Below are positions 27,106-36,726 of a stretch of 64,000 bases of DNA, piece by piece. The stretch's first letter is position 1, and each line of letters opens with the position of its first letter. The notes beneath the pieces are model-generated. The model saw only the letters and a program-made list of their open reading frames with translations. It ran no database searches and was not told the DNA's origin. The DNA comes from an uncultured Lutimaribacter sp. (GTDB taxonomy: Bacteria > Pseudomonadota > Alphaproteobacteria > Rhodobacterales > Rhodobacteraceae): positions 1 through 64,000 of the forward strand of contig CAJXSO010000008.1 of assembly GCA_913061505.1 (NCBI GenBank), in the 5' to 3' direction. The translations under genes were made by a program, and so were the position numbers.

Positions 27106-29265
27106 ATGCAAGAACCCGCCATCACGCCCGACCTGATTGCCGCTCATGGCTTAAAGCCCGACGAATACGAGCGCATTCTGGATATCATCGGTCGCGCGCC
27201 CAGTTTCACCGAGCTTGGCATTTTCTCGGCCATGTGGAACGAACATTGTTCTTACAAATCCTCGAAAAAATGGCTGCGCACCCTGCCCACCAGCGGCCCA
27301 CAGGTTATTTGTGGCCCCGGTGAAAACGCCGGCGTTGTCGATATCGGCGATGGTCAGGCGGTGGTGTTCAAAATGGAAAGCCACAACCACCCCAGCTATA
27401 TCGAGCCCTACCAAGGTGCGGCCACCGGCGTGGGCGGCATTTTGCGCGATGTCTTCACCATGGGGGCGCGCCCGATTGCGGCGATGAATTCGCTGTCTTT
27501 CGGGCAGGTCGATCACCCCAAAACCCGCCAGCTTGTGCATGGCGTGGTCGAGGGTATCGGCGGCTATGGCAACTGCTTTGGCGTGCCCACCGTGGGCGGC
27601 GAAGTGCGCTTTCACCCCGCCTATAACGGCAATTGCCTGGTCAATGCCTTTGCCGCAGGCCTGGCTGATGCCGATAAGATCTTTTATTCCGCCGCATCCG
27701 GCGTGGGCATGCCTGTGGTGTATCTGGGCGCCAAAACCGGGCGCGATGGCGTGGGCGGCGCCACGATGGCCAGCGCCGAGTTTGACGAAACCATCGAGGA
27801 AAAGCGCCCCACCGTGCAGGTGGGCGACCCCTTTACCGAAAAGCGCCTGATGGAGGCCTGCCTAGAGCTGATGCAAACCGGCGCGGTGATCTCTATCCAG
27901 GATATGGGCGCCGCCGGCCTGACATGCTCGGCCGTGGAAATGGGCGACAAAGGCGGCCTGGGCATCAAGCTGCAGCTTGATGACGTGCCCCAGCGCGAGG
28001 CCAATATGACAGCCTATGAAATGATGCTGTCAGAAAGCCAAGAGCGCATGCTGATGGTGCTGCGCCCCGAAAAAGAGGCCCAGGCGCGCGCGGTGTTTGA
28101 AAAATGGGATCTGGATTTCGCCATCGTGGGCGAAACCATTCCCGAAGACCGCTTCTTGATTTTGCACAAAAATCAGGTGATGGCAGATCTGCCCTTGTCG
28201 AAACTGTCCTCGTCGGCGCCCGAATACGACCGCCCCTGGGTGCCCACCCCTGCCGCAGAACCGCTGCAAGACGTGCCTGCCATTGACCCGATCGACGGGC
28301 TAAAGGCGCTGCTGGCCACGCCAAACTACGCCGCCAAGCAATGGGTTTATGAACAATACGACTCGATGGTGATGGCCGACAGCCTGCGCACCCCGGGCCT
28401 GGGGGCGGGCATTGTGCGCGTGCATGGCACCGACAAGGCGCTGGCCTTTACATCAGATGTCACACCCCGCTATGTGCGCGCCAACCCCGTCGAGGGCGGC
28501 AAACAAGCCGTGGCCGAGGCCTATCGCAACCTGGTGGCAGTGGGCGCGCGGCCCTTGGCCACCACCGACAACCTGAATTTCGGCAACCCCGAAAAGCCCG
28601 AAATCATGGGCCAGTTCGTGGGCGCCATCCAGGGCATTGGCGCCGCTTGTCAGGCGCTGGATACGCCCATCGTTTCCGGCAATGTCTCGCTTTATAACGA
28701 AACCGATGGCCAGCCCATTCTGCCCACCCCCACCATCTGCGCCGTGGGCCTGATCGACACGCCAGAGCAGGCCATTTTGGGCACAGCCCGCGATGGCCAT
28801 GTGGCGCTGCTGATTGGCGAAACCACCGGGCATCTGGGGCAATCGGCACTGCTGGCCGAGGTGTTCAACCGCGAAGAGGGCGATGCCCCCGCCGTGGATC
28901 TTGCGGCCGAAAAACGCAATGGTCAGTTCATCTTGGATAATCACGCCCTGATCACCGCCTGCACCGATCTGGCCGATGGCGGTTTGGCCATGGCCGCCTT
29001 TGAAATGGCCGAAGCCGCAGGTGTTGGCATTGTCTTGGACGACAGCGATATGGGCCAGCTTTTTGGCGAAGATCAGGCGCGCTATCTGGTGGCGTGCAAC
29101 TTTGACAAGGCCGAGGCGCTGATGGTGGCCGCCGCCAGCGCGGGCGTGCCCATTCGCAGCGTGGGCCGCTTTGCCGGCGATAGCGTGCGCCTGGGCCAGG
29201 CCGAGGCACCGCTGGCCGATCTGGCGGCCCTCTATCGTGGTGCTTTTGCACAGGCGCTGGCCTAA
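27106..29265 (+). CDS. purL: Phosphoribosylformylglycinamidine synthase subunit PurL
   Basis: The 719-residue small-type PurL makes FGAM from FGAR, ATP and ammonia (with PurS and PurQ) in purine synthesis. Conserved blocks [25 protein letters not shown] and [21 protein letters not shown] are present, and the C-terminal AIR synthase-type domain is complete. The ATG at 27106 is chosen (N-terminus [20 protein letters not shown]) over the long upstream frame, with GGGGAA before it; ATG 27094 is possible. Confidence 0.96.
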   Translation: MQEPAITPDLIAAHGLKPDEYERILDIIGRAPSFTELGIFSAMWNEHCSYKSSKKWLRTLPTSGPQVICGPGENAGVVDIGDGQAVVFKMESHNHPSYIEPYQGAATGVGGILRDVFTMGARPIAAMNSLSFGQVDHPKTRQLVHGVVEGIGGYGNCFGVPTVGGEVRFHPAYNGNCLVNAFAAGLADADKIFYSAASGVGMPVVYLGAKTGRDGVGGATMASAEFDETIEEKRPTVQVGDPFTEKRLMEACLELMQTGAVISIQDMGAAGLTCSAVEMGDKGGLGIKLQLDDVPQREANMTAYEMMLSESQERMLMVLRPEKEAQARAVFEKWDLDFAIVGETIPEDRFLILHKNQVMADLPLSKLSSSAPEYDRPWVPTPAAEPLQDVPAIDPIDGLKALLATPNYAAKQWVYEQYDSMVMADSLRTPGLGAGIVRVHGTDKALAFTSDVTPRYVRANPVEGGKQAVAEAYRNLVAVGARPLATTDNLNFGNPEKPEIMGQFVGAIQGIGAACQALDTPIVSGNVSLYNETDGQPILPTPTICAVGLIDTPEQAILGTARDGHVALLIGETTGHLGQSALLAEVFNREEGDAPAVDLAAEKRNGQFILDNHALITACTDLADGGLAMAAFEMAEAAGVGIVLDDSDMGQLFGEDQARYLVACNFDKAEALMVAAASAGVPIRSVGRFAGDSVRLGQAEAPLADLAALYRGAFAQALA

Positions 29266-29387
29266 GGGCGCCAGCGCAGGCCCCGCAGCCCAGGGCGCGG
29301 GGCCAGCCATGATCTGGCCTGCTGCTTCTTGCACATAAGGCATGGCAGGTTTACATCTTTGTCCAGAGCACAAAACAGGAGCCGCAA

Positions 29388-29624
29388 ATGCCAATGCATG
29401 CCCACGAAATCGAAGACCTGCTGCGCCAGACATTTCCGAACGCTCAGATCACCGTGGATGGGAATGATGGCGTGCATATGTCTGCGATGGTGATTGATGA
29501 AAGCTTTCGCAGCATGAACCGCGTGCAACAGCAACGCGCCGTTTACGCCGCGCTGAAAGGGGTGATGGACGGGCCAAATGGCGCGCTACACGCCCTGGCG
29601 CTGACCACACGCGCCCCAGACTAG
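29388..29624 (+). CDS. bolA: BolA family protein
   Basis: The 78-residue BolA/IbaG-type protein partners with monothiol glutaredoxin in iron-sulfur cluster handling and iron sensing. The family block with IDESFRSMNRVQQQRAVYAAL and the C-terminal HALALTT are present. AGGAG lies 6 bases before the ATG. It forms an operon with the small membrane protein and grxD, which supports the Grx-BolA partnership. Confidence 0.93.
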   Translation: MPMHAHEIEDLLRQTFPNAQITVDGNDGVHMSAMVIDESFRSMNRVQQQRAVYAALKGVMDGPNGALHALALTTRAPD

Positions 29625-29628
29625 GGCG

Positions 29629-29874
29629 ATGGCCATGCAGCAGTTCAGCATTCCGATCTTGATCGCGCTGATCGCCGCTGTCACCGTGGCCATTGCCATT
29701 TTACGCCTGCGCGGCGAGCATCACGCAAAACGCGGCTCACAGCCCGGCACCGGGTTTCACGTTTTGCATTCAAATTACAGCTCGGGTTTGGGGGGCAATA
29801 GCACCAGCTGGAAAGTGCCCCGCGACCCACAGGCCTATGCCCGTTCTTTCGTGCCCAAGGGGCACAAGGACTGA
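29629..29874 (+). CDS. Small single-pass membrane protein in the bolA-grxD operon
   Basis: The 81-residue protein begins four bases after bolA. One hydrophobic helix (residues 6-25, FSIPILIALIAAVTVAIAIL) is followed by a charged, Gly/Ser-rich tail with NYSSGLGGNSTSWKVPRDPQ. No known domain is recognised. Its position between bolA and grxD with tight spacing (18 bases to grxD) makes it a real gene, possibly linking Fe-S handling to the membrane. Function unknown. Confidence 0.75.
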   Translation: MAMQQFSIPILIALIAAVTVAIAILRLRGEHHAKRGSQPGTGFHVLHSNYSSGLGGNSTSWKVPRDPQAYARSFVPKGHKD

Positions 29875-29892
29875 ACAATAAAGGGAAAAAAC

Positions 29893-30255
29893 ATGAGCGA
29901 CGCAAAGACACGCATCGAAGACACGATCAAGGCCAATGACGTTGTGCTTTTCATGAAAGGCACCAAAACCATGCCCCAATGCGGCTTTTCGCAGCGCGTG
30001 GCAGGTGTTTTGAATTACATGGGCGTCGACTACGCAGATGTAAACGTGCTGGATGATGCCGAAATTCGCCAGGGCATCAAAGACTATTCAGATTGGCCCA
30101 CCATCCCCCAGCTTTATGTAAAGGGCGAGTTTGTGGGCGGCTGCGATATCGTCACCGAAATGACCCTGTCGGGCGAGCTGGATACGCTGCTGGATGGGTC
30201 AGGCGTGGCCTATTCCAAAGAGGCCGCAGATAAAATTCGCGAGGCAAACGCCTGA
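29893..30255 (+). CDS. grxD: Monothiol glutaredoxin, Grx4 family
   Basis: The 120-residue protein has the CGFS active site (C30, in [11 protein letters not shown]), which binds a bridging [2Fe-2S] cluster with glutathione, and the [19 protein letters not shown] block. It stores or transfers Fe-S clusters and pairs with BolA, encoded two genes upstream. Confidence 0.96.
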   Translation: MSDAKTRIEDTIKANDVVLFMKGTKTMPQCGFSQRVAGVLNYMGVDYADVNVLDDAEIRQGIKDYSDWPTIPQLYVKGEFVGGCDIVTEMTLSGELDTLLDGSGVAYSKEAADKIREANA

Positions 30256-30264
30256 TATCTCAAT

Positions 30265-30292
30265 AAAAAACAGCCCCCCAGGGGCTGCTTTT
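30265..30292. terminator. Bidirectional terminator between grxD and zapA
   Basis: CAGCCCC, loop CCA, GGGGCTG flanked by six A residues on the left and CTTTT on the right. The T6 tract on the minus strand makes it the main terminator of the zapA operon; it also serves grxD. A second GC-rich hairpin (30313-30333) contains the zapA stop codon. Confidence 0.85.
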
Positions 30293-30321
30293 GCGCGTTG
30301 TTACGCCATCAGGGCCCCGCA

Positions 30322-30702
30322 TTATGCGGGGCCTGTTGTTTTTTCTTCCAGTTGCGCGGCCAAGGCCTCGGCCCGGGCGGTTAATTCGGCCAGGGTTTCT
30401 GCCACGCCTGCGGGCATCACCGGCACCTCGATACGCTCGGGCGCGGGCGCCGGCGTCGATTTCAACTGCGCCAGTTCCGCCTCGAGCGTGGCCAGCTTGT
30501 CTTGCATGCCGGCTGTGCGATCGGCCAGCATCAGCCCCGCCATCAACAGCATGCGCGCCTCGGGCAGGCGCCCGATCTGGCTGCTTAGCACGCTGGCCTC
30601 GGCATCCAGCATGCCGGCCGCGGCCTGCAAATACTGCTCTTCGCCATCTTGGCACGACACTTCAAAACTGCGTCCGCCGATACGAATTTCCACCTCAGGC
30701 AT
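30322..30702 (-). CDS. zapA: Cell division protein ZapA
   Basis: The 126-residue ZapA-like protein binds FtsZ filaments and promotes Z-ring bundling. The N-terminal globular part ([20 protein letters not shown]) and the coiled-coil region (about residues 50-95) fit the family; a Pro-rich linker and a second helical segment extend the C-terminus. ATG 30702 has GGAGGA upstream. Its start overlaps the stop of the upstream coiled-coil gene by 8 bases. Confidence 0.88.
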   Translation of the reverse strand: MPEVEIRIGGRSFEVSCQDGEEQYLQAAAGMLDAEASVLSSQIGRLPEARMLLMAGLMLADRTAGMQDKLATLEAELAQLKSTPAPAPERIEVPVMPAGVAETLAELTARAEALAAQLEEKTTGPA

Positions 30703-31270
30703 TGGCTTCCTCCGGCTGGTCATTTTGTTCGGGCGCTAAAAGCGGTGCGATCGTGGCGATGATGGCATCGGCCTCGGCCATATCGACGGCGCGGGCGGCG
30801 CGCAGGGCGTCCAGCTCGGCCTGCAACGAGGCATTGATCAGCTCGGGCGCCACAACACCGGCCATAGCGGCATCGCGCAGCGCCTGCATGGCCGATTGCA
30901 TCTGCACGCCTGCCGCGCGCAGGCCTTGCACCTGCTCATCCAGGCTGGCGGCCGTGGCGTGTGCCGCATCCAGCTGTGCCTGCATTTGCGCCACATCCGG
31001 CACAGCTGCGGGCGCGGGCGCAGTTTCAGCCGCCTCTAGCCGCGCTTTCAGCACTTTGATCCGTTCTTCCAACTGGGCTGTCACCAGTTTTTCATCGTCC
31101 AGCGCCTGGCGCAGCTTGGCCAGCTCTGCGCCATCATCACCGGTCTCGTTGGCCCCGTCATCTGCGGCAGTGCTGTCTGGCATGGGCTGCGCGCCCAACC
31201 CATCCAAAGCCTGTGCGATGCGATCCATGGCCGCCGTCATGCGGCGTTCAAGCTCTGCGATTTCGCTCAT
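30695..31270 (-). CDS. Coiled-coil protein coupled to zapA
   Basis: The 191-residue, Ala/Glu-rich acidic protein consists of an N-terminal helix ([20 protein letters not shown]), an acidic linker and a long coiled coil (about residues 50-170). No enzymatic domain, signal peptide or membrane helix is seen. It overlaps zapA by 8 bases, so the two are co-translated; a role with ZapA at the division site is an inference. Function not established. Confidence 0.72.
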   Translation of the reverse strand: MSEIAELERRMTAAMDRIAQALDGLGAQPMPDSTAADDGANETGDDGAELAKLRQALDDEKLVTAQLEERIKVLKARLEAAETAPAPAAVPDVAQMQAQLDAAHATAASLDEQVQGLRAAGVQMQSAMQALRDAAMAGVVAPELINASLQAELDALRAARAVDMAEADAIIATIAPLLAPEQNDQPEEANA

Positions 31271-31481
31271 TTACCCTCACTTTTGCCCAATGGCTTTGCA
31301 CCTGTGGCTGTCTTTACCCGACAGATGCGAATCGCACCGCCCTGTCGTTTGCGCCAGTTTAGACAACGAATACCGAAAATGCGCCCCCTTTGCGCCCAAA
31401 GACTTGCAGGCTTTGCTTGAACTATGGGCGGGGGGTGGTATGAGGCTGGCCAACAACAAGCCTAGCCAGAGGACTGCTCTC

Positions 31482-33497
31482 GTGGATATTTCTGCCCTGC
31501 GTTCAGCCAACCCCGACCATTGGATGCGCGCCACTGCCATTCGCGCCCTAACCCTTGATGCGGTGGCAGCCGCCAATTCGGGCCATTCCGGCATGCCCAT
31601 GGGTATGGCCGACGCAGCCACTGTGCTGTTTGAAAAGCACCTGAAATTCGATGCCAAAGCCCCCCATTGGCCCGATCGCGACCGCTTTATCCTGTCGGCG
31701 GGCCACGGTTCGATGCTGCTTTATTCGCTGCTGTATCTCACCGGCAACCCCGACATTACGCTCGATCAGCTACGCGCCTTCCGCCAGTGGGGCGCAAAAA
31801 CCGCAGGCCACCCCGAATATGGCCATGCCGCGGGCATCGAAACCACCACCGGCCCCTTGGGCCAAGGGATTGCCACCGCCGTGGGTTTTGCCATGGCCGA
31901 GGAAATTCAGCGCGCCCAGTTTGGCCGCAAGATCGTGGATCACTACACATATGTCATCGCCGGTGATGGCTGCCTGATGGAGGGCGTCAGCCAAGAGGCC
32001 ATCGGCCTGGCCGGGCGCCACCAGCTGGGCCGCCTGATCGTGCTGTGGGATAATAACAACATCACCATCGATGGCACGGTCGAACTGTCTGATCGCACCG
32101 ATCAGGTGGCGCGCTTTAAGGCCAGTGGCTGGCATGTGCAGGAAATCGACGGCCACGACCCGGCGGCCATTGATGCGGCCCTGACGGCTGCCAAAGCCAG
32201 CAAGAAACCCTCGATGATTGCGTGCAAAACCCACATCGCCCTGGGCCATGCCGCCCAAGACACCTCAAAGGGCCATGGCGCGCTGACCGATGCCGCGCAG
32301 CTGGCCGCGGCCAAAGCCGCCTATGGCTGGCCCGGCGGCGCCTTTGAAGTGCCCGCAGATGTGAAAGCCCAGTGGGAGGCAATCGGCGCCCGCGGCGCCG
32401 AGGCGCATGCCGAATGGGCCGCGCGCCTGGCCGCCCTGCCCGCCGGCAAACGTGGTGAATTCGAACGCCGCTACGCGCTGGAGGCGCCCAAAAAACTGGC
32501 CAGCACCATCCGCGCCCTGAAAAAGCAGGTCAGCGAAAGCACCCCAAAGGTGGCCACACGCAAATCTAGCGAAATGGTGCTAGAGGTGGTTAACCCGATC
32601 ATGGCCGAAACGGTGGGCGGCTCGGCCGATTTGACCGGCTCGAACAACACCAAAACCGGCGATCTGGGCATGTTCGATATCGAAAATCGCAAGGGGCGCT
32701 ACATCTATTGGGGCATTCGCGAACATGGCATGGCCGCGGCGATGAACGGCATGGCGCTGCACGGGGGCATGCGCCCCTATGGTGGCACCTTCATGGCCTT
32801 TACCGATTATGCCCGCCCCGCCATGCGCCTGGCCGCGTTGATGCGCATTCCCAGCGTGTTTGTCATGACCCATGACAGCATCGGCCTGGGCGAAGATGGC
32901 CCAACCCACCAGCCTGTGGAACACCTGGCCATCAGCCGCGCCACGCCCAACACCTGGGTGTTCCGCCCCTGCGATACGGTGGAAACCGCCGAAGCATGGG
33001 AACTGGCGCTAAGCACCAAGGAAACCCCGTCGGTTCTATCGCTGACCCGTCAAAACGTGCAAACCCTGCGCACCCAGCATAAAACCCGCAACCTTTCCGC
33101 CCAAGGCGCCTATGTTTTGGCCGAGGCCACCGGCAAGCGCCAAGCCATCTTGATCGCCACCGGCTCGGAGGTGGAAATTGCCATGGCTGCGCGCGACCTG
33201 CTCGAGGGCCAGGGCATTGGCACCCGGGTGGTTTCGATGCCTTGCATGGAGCTATTTGCCGCCCAAGAGGAAAGCTACCGCAAAAAAGTGCTGCCCGCCG
33301 GCCCCGTGCGTGTCGGGGTCGAGGCATCGGTGCGCCAAGGCTGGGACCGCTGGCTGCTGGGCGAACGTGGCCGCGAGGCGAAAGCCGGCTTTGTGGGCAT
33401 GGAGGGCTTTGGCGCCTCGGCCCCGGCAGAGGTGCTGTATGAAAAATTCGGCATCACCGCCCAGGCCGTGGCCGATAAGGTGAAAAGCCTGCTGTAA
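31482..33497 (+). CDS. tkt: Transketolase
   Basis: The 671-residue thiamine-diphosphate enzyme exchanges two-carbon units in the pentose phosphate pathway. [11 protein letters not shown], the ThDP motif [13 protein letters not shown]...NN (from about residue 155), and the pyrimidine-binding domain [12 protein letters not shown] are present. The GTG at 31482 is preferred because AGAGGA lies 8 bases upstream and the length is then standard; an ATG at 31440 would add 14 residues. The open frame extends much further upstream across zapA, but that part is antisense to real genes. Confidence 0.96.
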   Translation: MDISALRSANPDHWMRATAIRALTLDAVAAANSGHSGMPMGMADAATVLFEKHLKFDAKAPHWPDRDRFILSAGHGSMLLYSLLYLTGNPDITLDQLRAFRQWGAKTAGHPEYGHAAGIETTTGPLGQGIATAVGFAMAEEIQRAQFGRKIVDHYTYVIAGDGCLMEGVSQEAIGLAGRHQLGRLIVLWDNNNITIDGTVELSDRTDQVARFKASGWHVQEIDGHDPAAIDAALTAAKASKKPSMIACKTHIALGHAAQDTSKGHGALTDAAQLAAAKAAYGWPGGAFEVPADVKAQWEAIGARGAEAHAEWAARLAALPAGKRGEFERRYALEAPKKLASTIRALKKQVSESTPKVATRKSSEMVLEVVNPIMAETVGGSADLTGSNNTKTGDLGMFDIENRKGRYIYWGIREHGMAAAMNGMALHGGMRPYGGTFMAFTDYARPAMRLAALMRIPSVFVMTHDSIGLGEDGPTHQPVEHLAISRATPNTWVFRPCDTVETAEAWELALSTKETPSVLSLTRQNVQTLRTQHKTRNLSAQGAYVLAEATGKRQAILIATGSEVEIAMAARDLLEGQGIGTRVVSMPCMELFAAQEESYRKKVLPAGPVRVGVEASVRQGWDRWLLGERGREAKAGFVGMEGFGASAPAEVLYEKFGITAQAVADKVKSLL

Positions 33498-33526
33498 CCA
33501 CAGCCGCAACTGACCCCAAAAATCAC

Positions 33527-33552
33527 AAAGGCCCCAGCACCCTGGGGCCTTT
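33527..33552. terminator. Terminator between tkt and the fasciclin gene
   Basis: AAAGGCCCCAG, loop CACC, CTGGGGCCTTT: an 11-bp perfect hairpin between the convergent genes tkt and the fasciclin protein, usable on both strands. Confidence 0.85.
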
Positions 33553-33570
33553 GTTGCATCTAGGCCGCGG

Positions 33571-34086
33571 TTAGTGGCACGCAGGGCGGGTGCCCGGCAA
33601 TAGAACCTTGTCGATCACATGGATCACGCCATTGTCGGCCTTGATATTGGCAATGATCACATTGGCGCTTTGGCCCGTGCCATCGGCAATCGACACGCCA
33701 GATGCGTTGCGCGTGATGCACAAACGCGCGCTGTCGAGGATGGGTTTGAAATAATTCGACCCATGCGGAATCATCTCGGCGGTCAGGTGGCGATCATCGA
33801 CATGATAGAGCAAAACATTGGTCAGCTGGCCCTTGTTTTCGGGCTGCAGCAAGCTTTCCACCGTGCCCGCGGGCAGCGCGGCGAAAGCATCGTTGATCGG
33901 CGCATATACGGTAAAGGGGCCTGGGCCCTTTAGCGTGTCCACCAGCCCGGCGGCGCTGACTGCGGCCACAAGCGTGGAAAAACGCGCATCCCCCGATGCG
34001 ATGTCAACGATATCTGCCGCGCTTGCGGCGGTGCCAAGCGTTACGGCGGTGGCCGCTGCGGCGGCAAATTTGCGAATAGCTGTCAT
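33571..34086 (-). CDS. Secreted fasciclin domain protein
   Basis: The 171-residue protein has a signal peptide (residues 1-23, ending AASA) and a single fasciclin/FAS1 domain with the H1 and H2 motifs FTVYAPINDAFAALP and VHVIDKVLLP-like ending (IHVIDKVLLP). FAS1 domains mediate adhesion or surface interaction. ATG 34086 has GAGGGA 9 bases upstream; an upstream ATG at 34095 abuts that site and is less likely. Confidence 0.9.
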   Translation of the reverse strand: MTAIRKFAAAAATAVTLGTAASAADIVDIASGDARFSTLVAAVSAAGLVDTLKGPGPFTVYAPINDAFAALPAGTVESLLQPENKGQLTNVLLYHVDDRHLTAEMIPHGSNYFKPILDSARLCITRNASGVSIADGTGQSANVIIANIKADNGVIHVIDKVLLPGTRPACH

Positions 34087-34264
34087 GAAAAACATTCCCT
34101 CTTTACTGTCCACTTTTTGTGCACGCTGATTTGCATGTGACAGGGATACGCAGGCAGGCCCGATAGTGGATTTCATTCTCACGCAAACGTCAGAAATGGG
34201 CCGTGAATTGGGGCATCAGGGCCAAAAACAGCGACATTTTGAAACAATTGCCGCTTTGCCCAGG

Positions 34265-35236
34265 CTAATGCCCGCCCGCCTTTTTGCCCCTCAACGCGGC
34301 CAGCAAGGGGCCCAAAACCTGCGTGGCAAGCGGGATCAACACCAGCCCCAGCACCAGCCCAAACACCCCATCCAGCGCCGCCGTGACCAGCCATTTCACC
34401 ACGCCGGCCCCTTGCCCAAACGCCGCCGCGGCGCCCTCGGCCAGGGCCTGAATGGTATGGCCCGGCTCGGCCACATGAAAGGCATGCAGCCCGTGTTCGA
34501 TGATCGAGCCGCCCACCCACAGCATCGCCGCCGTGCCAATAATAGACAGCAACAGCAGCAAGCGCGGCATGAATTTCACCAGCCCGCGCCCAAAGGCCCG
34601 CACCGCCCCCAGCCCGGCATTGCGCGCCAGATAGAGGCCAATATCATCCATCTTCACAATCACCCCCACCGCGCCATAAACCGCAATGGTGACAGCCGTT
34701 CCCACCACGGCCAATGTGGCGGCCTGCATCCACACATTGGGCGCCTCAATCGCGGCCAGCGAAATGGTCATGATTTCTGCTGATAAGATAAAATCGGTTT
34801 TGATCGCACCGCGCACTTTTTCTTCTTCCAGATGGGCGGGATCGGCCACGCTCATATCGGCGTCGATTTCGTGACTGGCATGGGGAAAAAGGCTGTGAAA
34901 CACCTTTTCCGCCCCCTCAAAACACAAATATGCCCCCCCCAGCATCAACAGCGGGGTAATCGCCCAAGGCGCGAAATTGGCCAGCAGCATGGCCACCGGC
35001 AGCAACAAGACCAGTTTGTTAAAGAACGAGCCGCGCGCGATTTTCCAAATGATCGGCAATTCCCGCGCCGGGGCGAAACCCTGCACATATTTCGGGGTAA
35101 CGGCTGCGTCATCAATCACCACGCCCGCGGTTTTTCCGCCCGCTTTGGCGGCGGCTGCGGCAATATCATCCACGCTGGTTGCTGCCACTTTGGCAATGGC
35201 TGCCACATCATCCAACAGCGCCAGTAAACCGCTCAT
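34265..35236 (-). CDS. DUF808 family inner membrane protein
   Basis: The 323-residue protein matches the DUF808 (YedI-like) family: N-terminal MSGLLALLDDVAAIAKVAATSVDDIAAAAAKA-type segment (cited in part), the AGVVIDDAAVTPKYV block, and several membrane helices. The family has no proven function. The ATG at 35236 is preceded by AGGTG; the frame extends upstream without support. It is divergent from gap. Confidence 0.88.
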   Translation of the reverse strand: MSGLLALLDDVAAIAKVAATSVDDIAAAAAKAGGKTAGVVIDDAAVTPKYVQGFAPARELPIIWKIARGSFFNKLVLLLPVAMLLANFAPWAITPLLMLGGAYLCFEGAEKVFHSLFPHASHEIDADMSVADPAHLEEEKVRGAIKTDFILSAEIMTISLAAIEAPNVWMQAATLAVVGTAVTIAVYGAVGVIVKMDDIGLYLARNAGLGAVRAFGRGLVKFMPRLLLLLSIIGTAAMLWVGGSIIEHGLHAFHVAEPGHTIQALAEGAAAAFGQGAGVVKWLVTAALDGVFGLVLGLVLIPLATQVLGPLLAALRGKKAGGH

Positions 35237-35416
35237 ACCTGCATCACCTTTCGTCAAACCGTTGCCCCACACTACCCCAGCACAGCGCCAGAACAAGGGC
35301 GCAATGCCAGAATGCCAGTTTTGCGCTAACATGCGGGTTTTCTTGTAAAACACGCTTTGCAGCCCGTGGCACTGCCGCTATACCGCCGGTGATTTACCCG
35401 AACAGGAGACGCACAC

Positions 35417-36418
35417 ATGACCATCACACTGGGGATCAATGGTTTTGGCCGCATCGGCCGCAGCACGCTTATGCATATCGCCGAGAAAGCCCGCCAAGAT
35501 GTTCGTGTGGTGAAGGTGAACGCCACCGGCCCGCTGGAAACCGCCGCGCATCTGGTGCGCTATGACAGCGTGCATGGGCGTTTTCGCAACGAGGTGAAAA
35601 TTGGCGATGGCACCATGGATCTGGGCCATGGCGAGATGCAGATGATGTCCACCTATAACATGGACGAGCTGGATTGGTCGGGTGTGGATGTGGTGCTGGA
35701 ATGCACCGGCAATTTCAACGATGGCGACAAATGCCAAAAGCACCTGGAACGCGGCGCCAAAGCAGTGCTGATTTCGGCGCCAGCGAAAAATGTGCAAAAA
35801 ACCATCGTGATGGGTGTGAACGACAGCGAATTGGCCCGCGGCGATGTGATGATCTCGAACGGCTCTTGCACCACCAATTGCTTGGCGCCCGTGGCCAAGG
35901 TGTTGCACGAAAATATCGGCATCGAGTCGGGCATCATGACCACGATTCACGCCTATACGGGCGATCAGCCCACGCTTGATCGTCGCCACAAAGATCTCTA
36001 TCGCGCGCGCGCCGCCGCGATGAGCATGATCCCCACCTCGACCGGTGCCGCCAAAGCCCTGGGCGAGGTTTTGCCTGCGCTGAAAGGCAAATTGGATGGA
36101 TCCGCCGTGCGCGTGCCCACCCCAAATGTTTCGGCTGTTGATCTGACATTTATCGCGCAAAAAGACGTGACCGAGGCAGATGTAAACGCCCTGATGGCCG
36201 AAGCCGCCGCAGGCCCGCTGAAGGGTATTTTGGGCTATACCGAGGAAAAGCTGGTTTCGGTGGATTTCAACCACACCGAAGAAAGCGCGCATTTTGCCGC
36301 CGATCAAACCAAGGTCATCGGCGGGCGCCTGGTGCGCGTGCTGGCATGGTATGACAACGAATGGGGCTTTTCCTGCCGCATGGCTGATGTGGCCGCAGCC
36401 ATGGGCCGCCTTTTGTAA
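35417..36418 (+). CDS. gap: Glyceraldehyde-3-phosphate dehydrogenase, type I
   Basis: The 333-residue enzyme has the NAD-binding motif GINGFGRIGR, the catalytic Cys C151 in SNGSCTTNCLAP and H178. The residue that normally follows the second beta strand as Asp (IND, contacting the adenosine ribose of NAD) is Ala (A36 in VKVNATG), which hints at altered cofactor preference. It ends with AWYDNEWGFSCRM. A strong terminator follows, then a tiny membrane ORF. Confidence 0.95.
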   Translation: MTITLGINGFGRIGRSTLMHIAEKARQDVRVVKVNATGPLETAAHLVRYDSVHGRFRNEVKIGDGTMDLGHGEMQMMSTYNMDELDWSGVDVVLECTGNFNDGDKCQKHLERGAKAVLISAPAKNVQKTIVMGVNDSELARGDVMISNGSCTTNCLAPVAKVLHENIGIESGIMTTIHAYTGDQPTLDRRHKDLYRARAAAMSMIPTSTGAAKALGEVLPALKGKLDGSAVRVPTPNVSAVDLTFIAQKDVTEADVNALMAEAAAGPLKGILGYTEEKLVSVDFNHTEESAHFAADQTKVIGGRLVRVLAWYDNEWGFSCRMADVAAAMGRLL

Positions 36419-36465
36419 CAGCGCGCCCTGCCGCTTGCACTGCCAAGCCCCGACAGGCATAAAGT

Positions 36466-36493
36466 AAAGGGCCCAGCCAATGGGCCCTTTTTT
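36466..36493 (+). terminator. Rho-independent terminator of gap
   Basis: AAAGGGCCCA, loop GCCAA, TGGGCCCTTT followed by further T residues, 48 bases behind the gap stop codon. Confidence 0.88.
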
Positions 36494-36517
36494 ATTGTCT
36501 TATGTTCGAGTGCCGCC

Positions 36518-36661
36518 ATGACCAACCCAATCGCCCTTGTGCTGGCCAGTATTATCGTCATCGGCCTGATTTTGGACATGGCCCTGAACAGCGGCACCGC
36601 GTTCTTGTTTTTGGCGCGCAAATTTGCGCAATTCATCGAATGGCTGGCTTTTTGGCGCTGA
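36518..36661 (+). CDS. 47-residue membrane peptide downstream of gap
   Basis: A short frame encodes MTNPIALVLASIIVIGLILD followed by MALNSGTAFLFLARKFAQFI and EWLAFWR. It has one strong membrane helix (residues 5-20) and an amphipathic second half ending in the aromatic EWLAFWR. I recall similar tiny proteins behind gap in other Rhodobacterales, sometimes misnamed after gap, which supports a real gene. It lies 24 bases behind the gap terminator; no clear ribosome site. Function unknown. Confidence 0.6.
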   Translation: MTNPIALVLASIIVIGLILDMALNSGTAFLFLARKFAQFIEWLAFWR

Positions 36662-36726
36662 TCCAATAAACACTGGCCAGCCCGGCCAATTGCCCGTAGC
36701 TTTTGCGCAGTGACGGGGGGCAAACC

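Noticed and set aside
30291-31481. N-terminal extension of transketolase by almost 400 codons
   Set aside because: It runs antisense through zapA and the coiled-coil gene; transketolase has normal length from the GTG at 31482.
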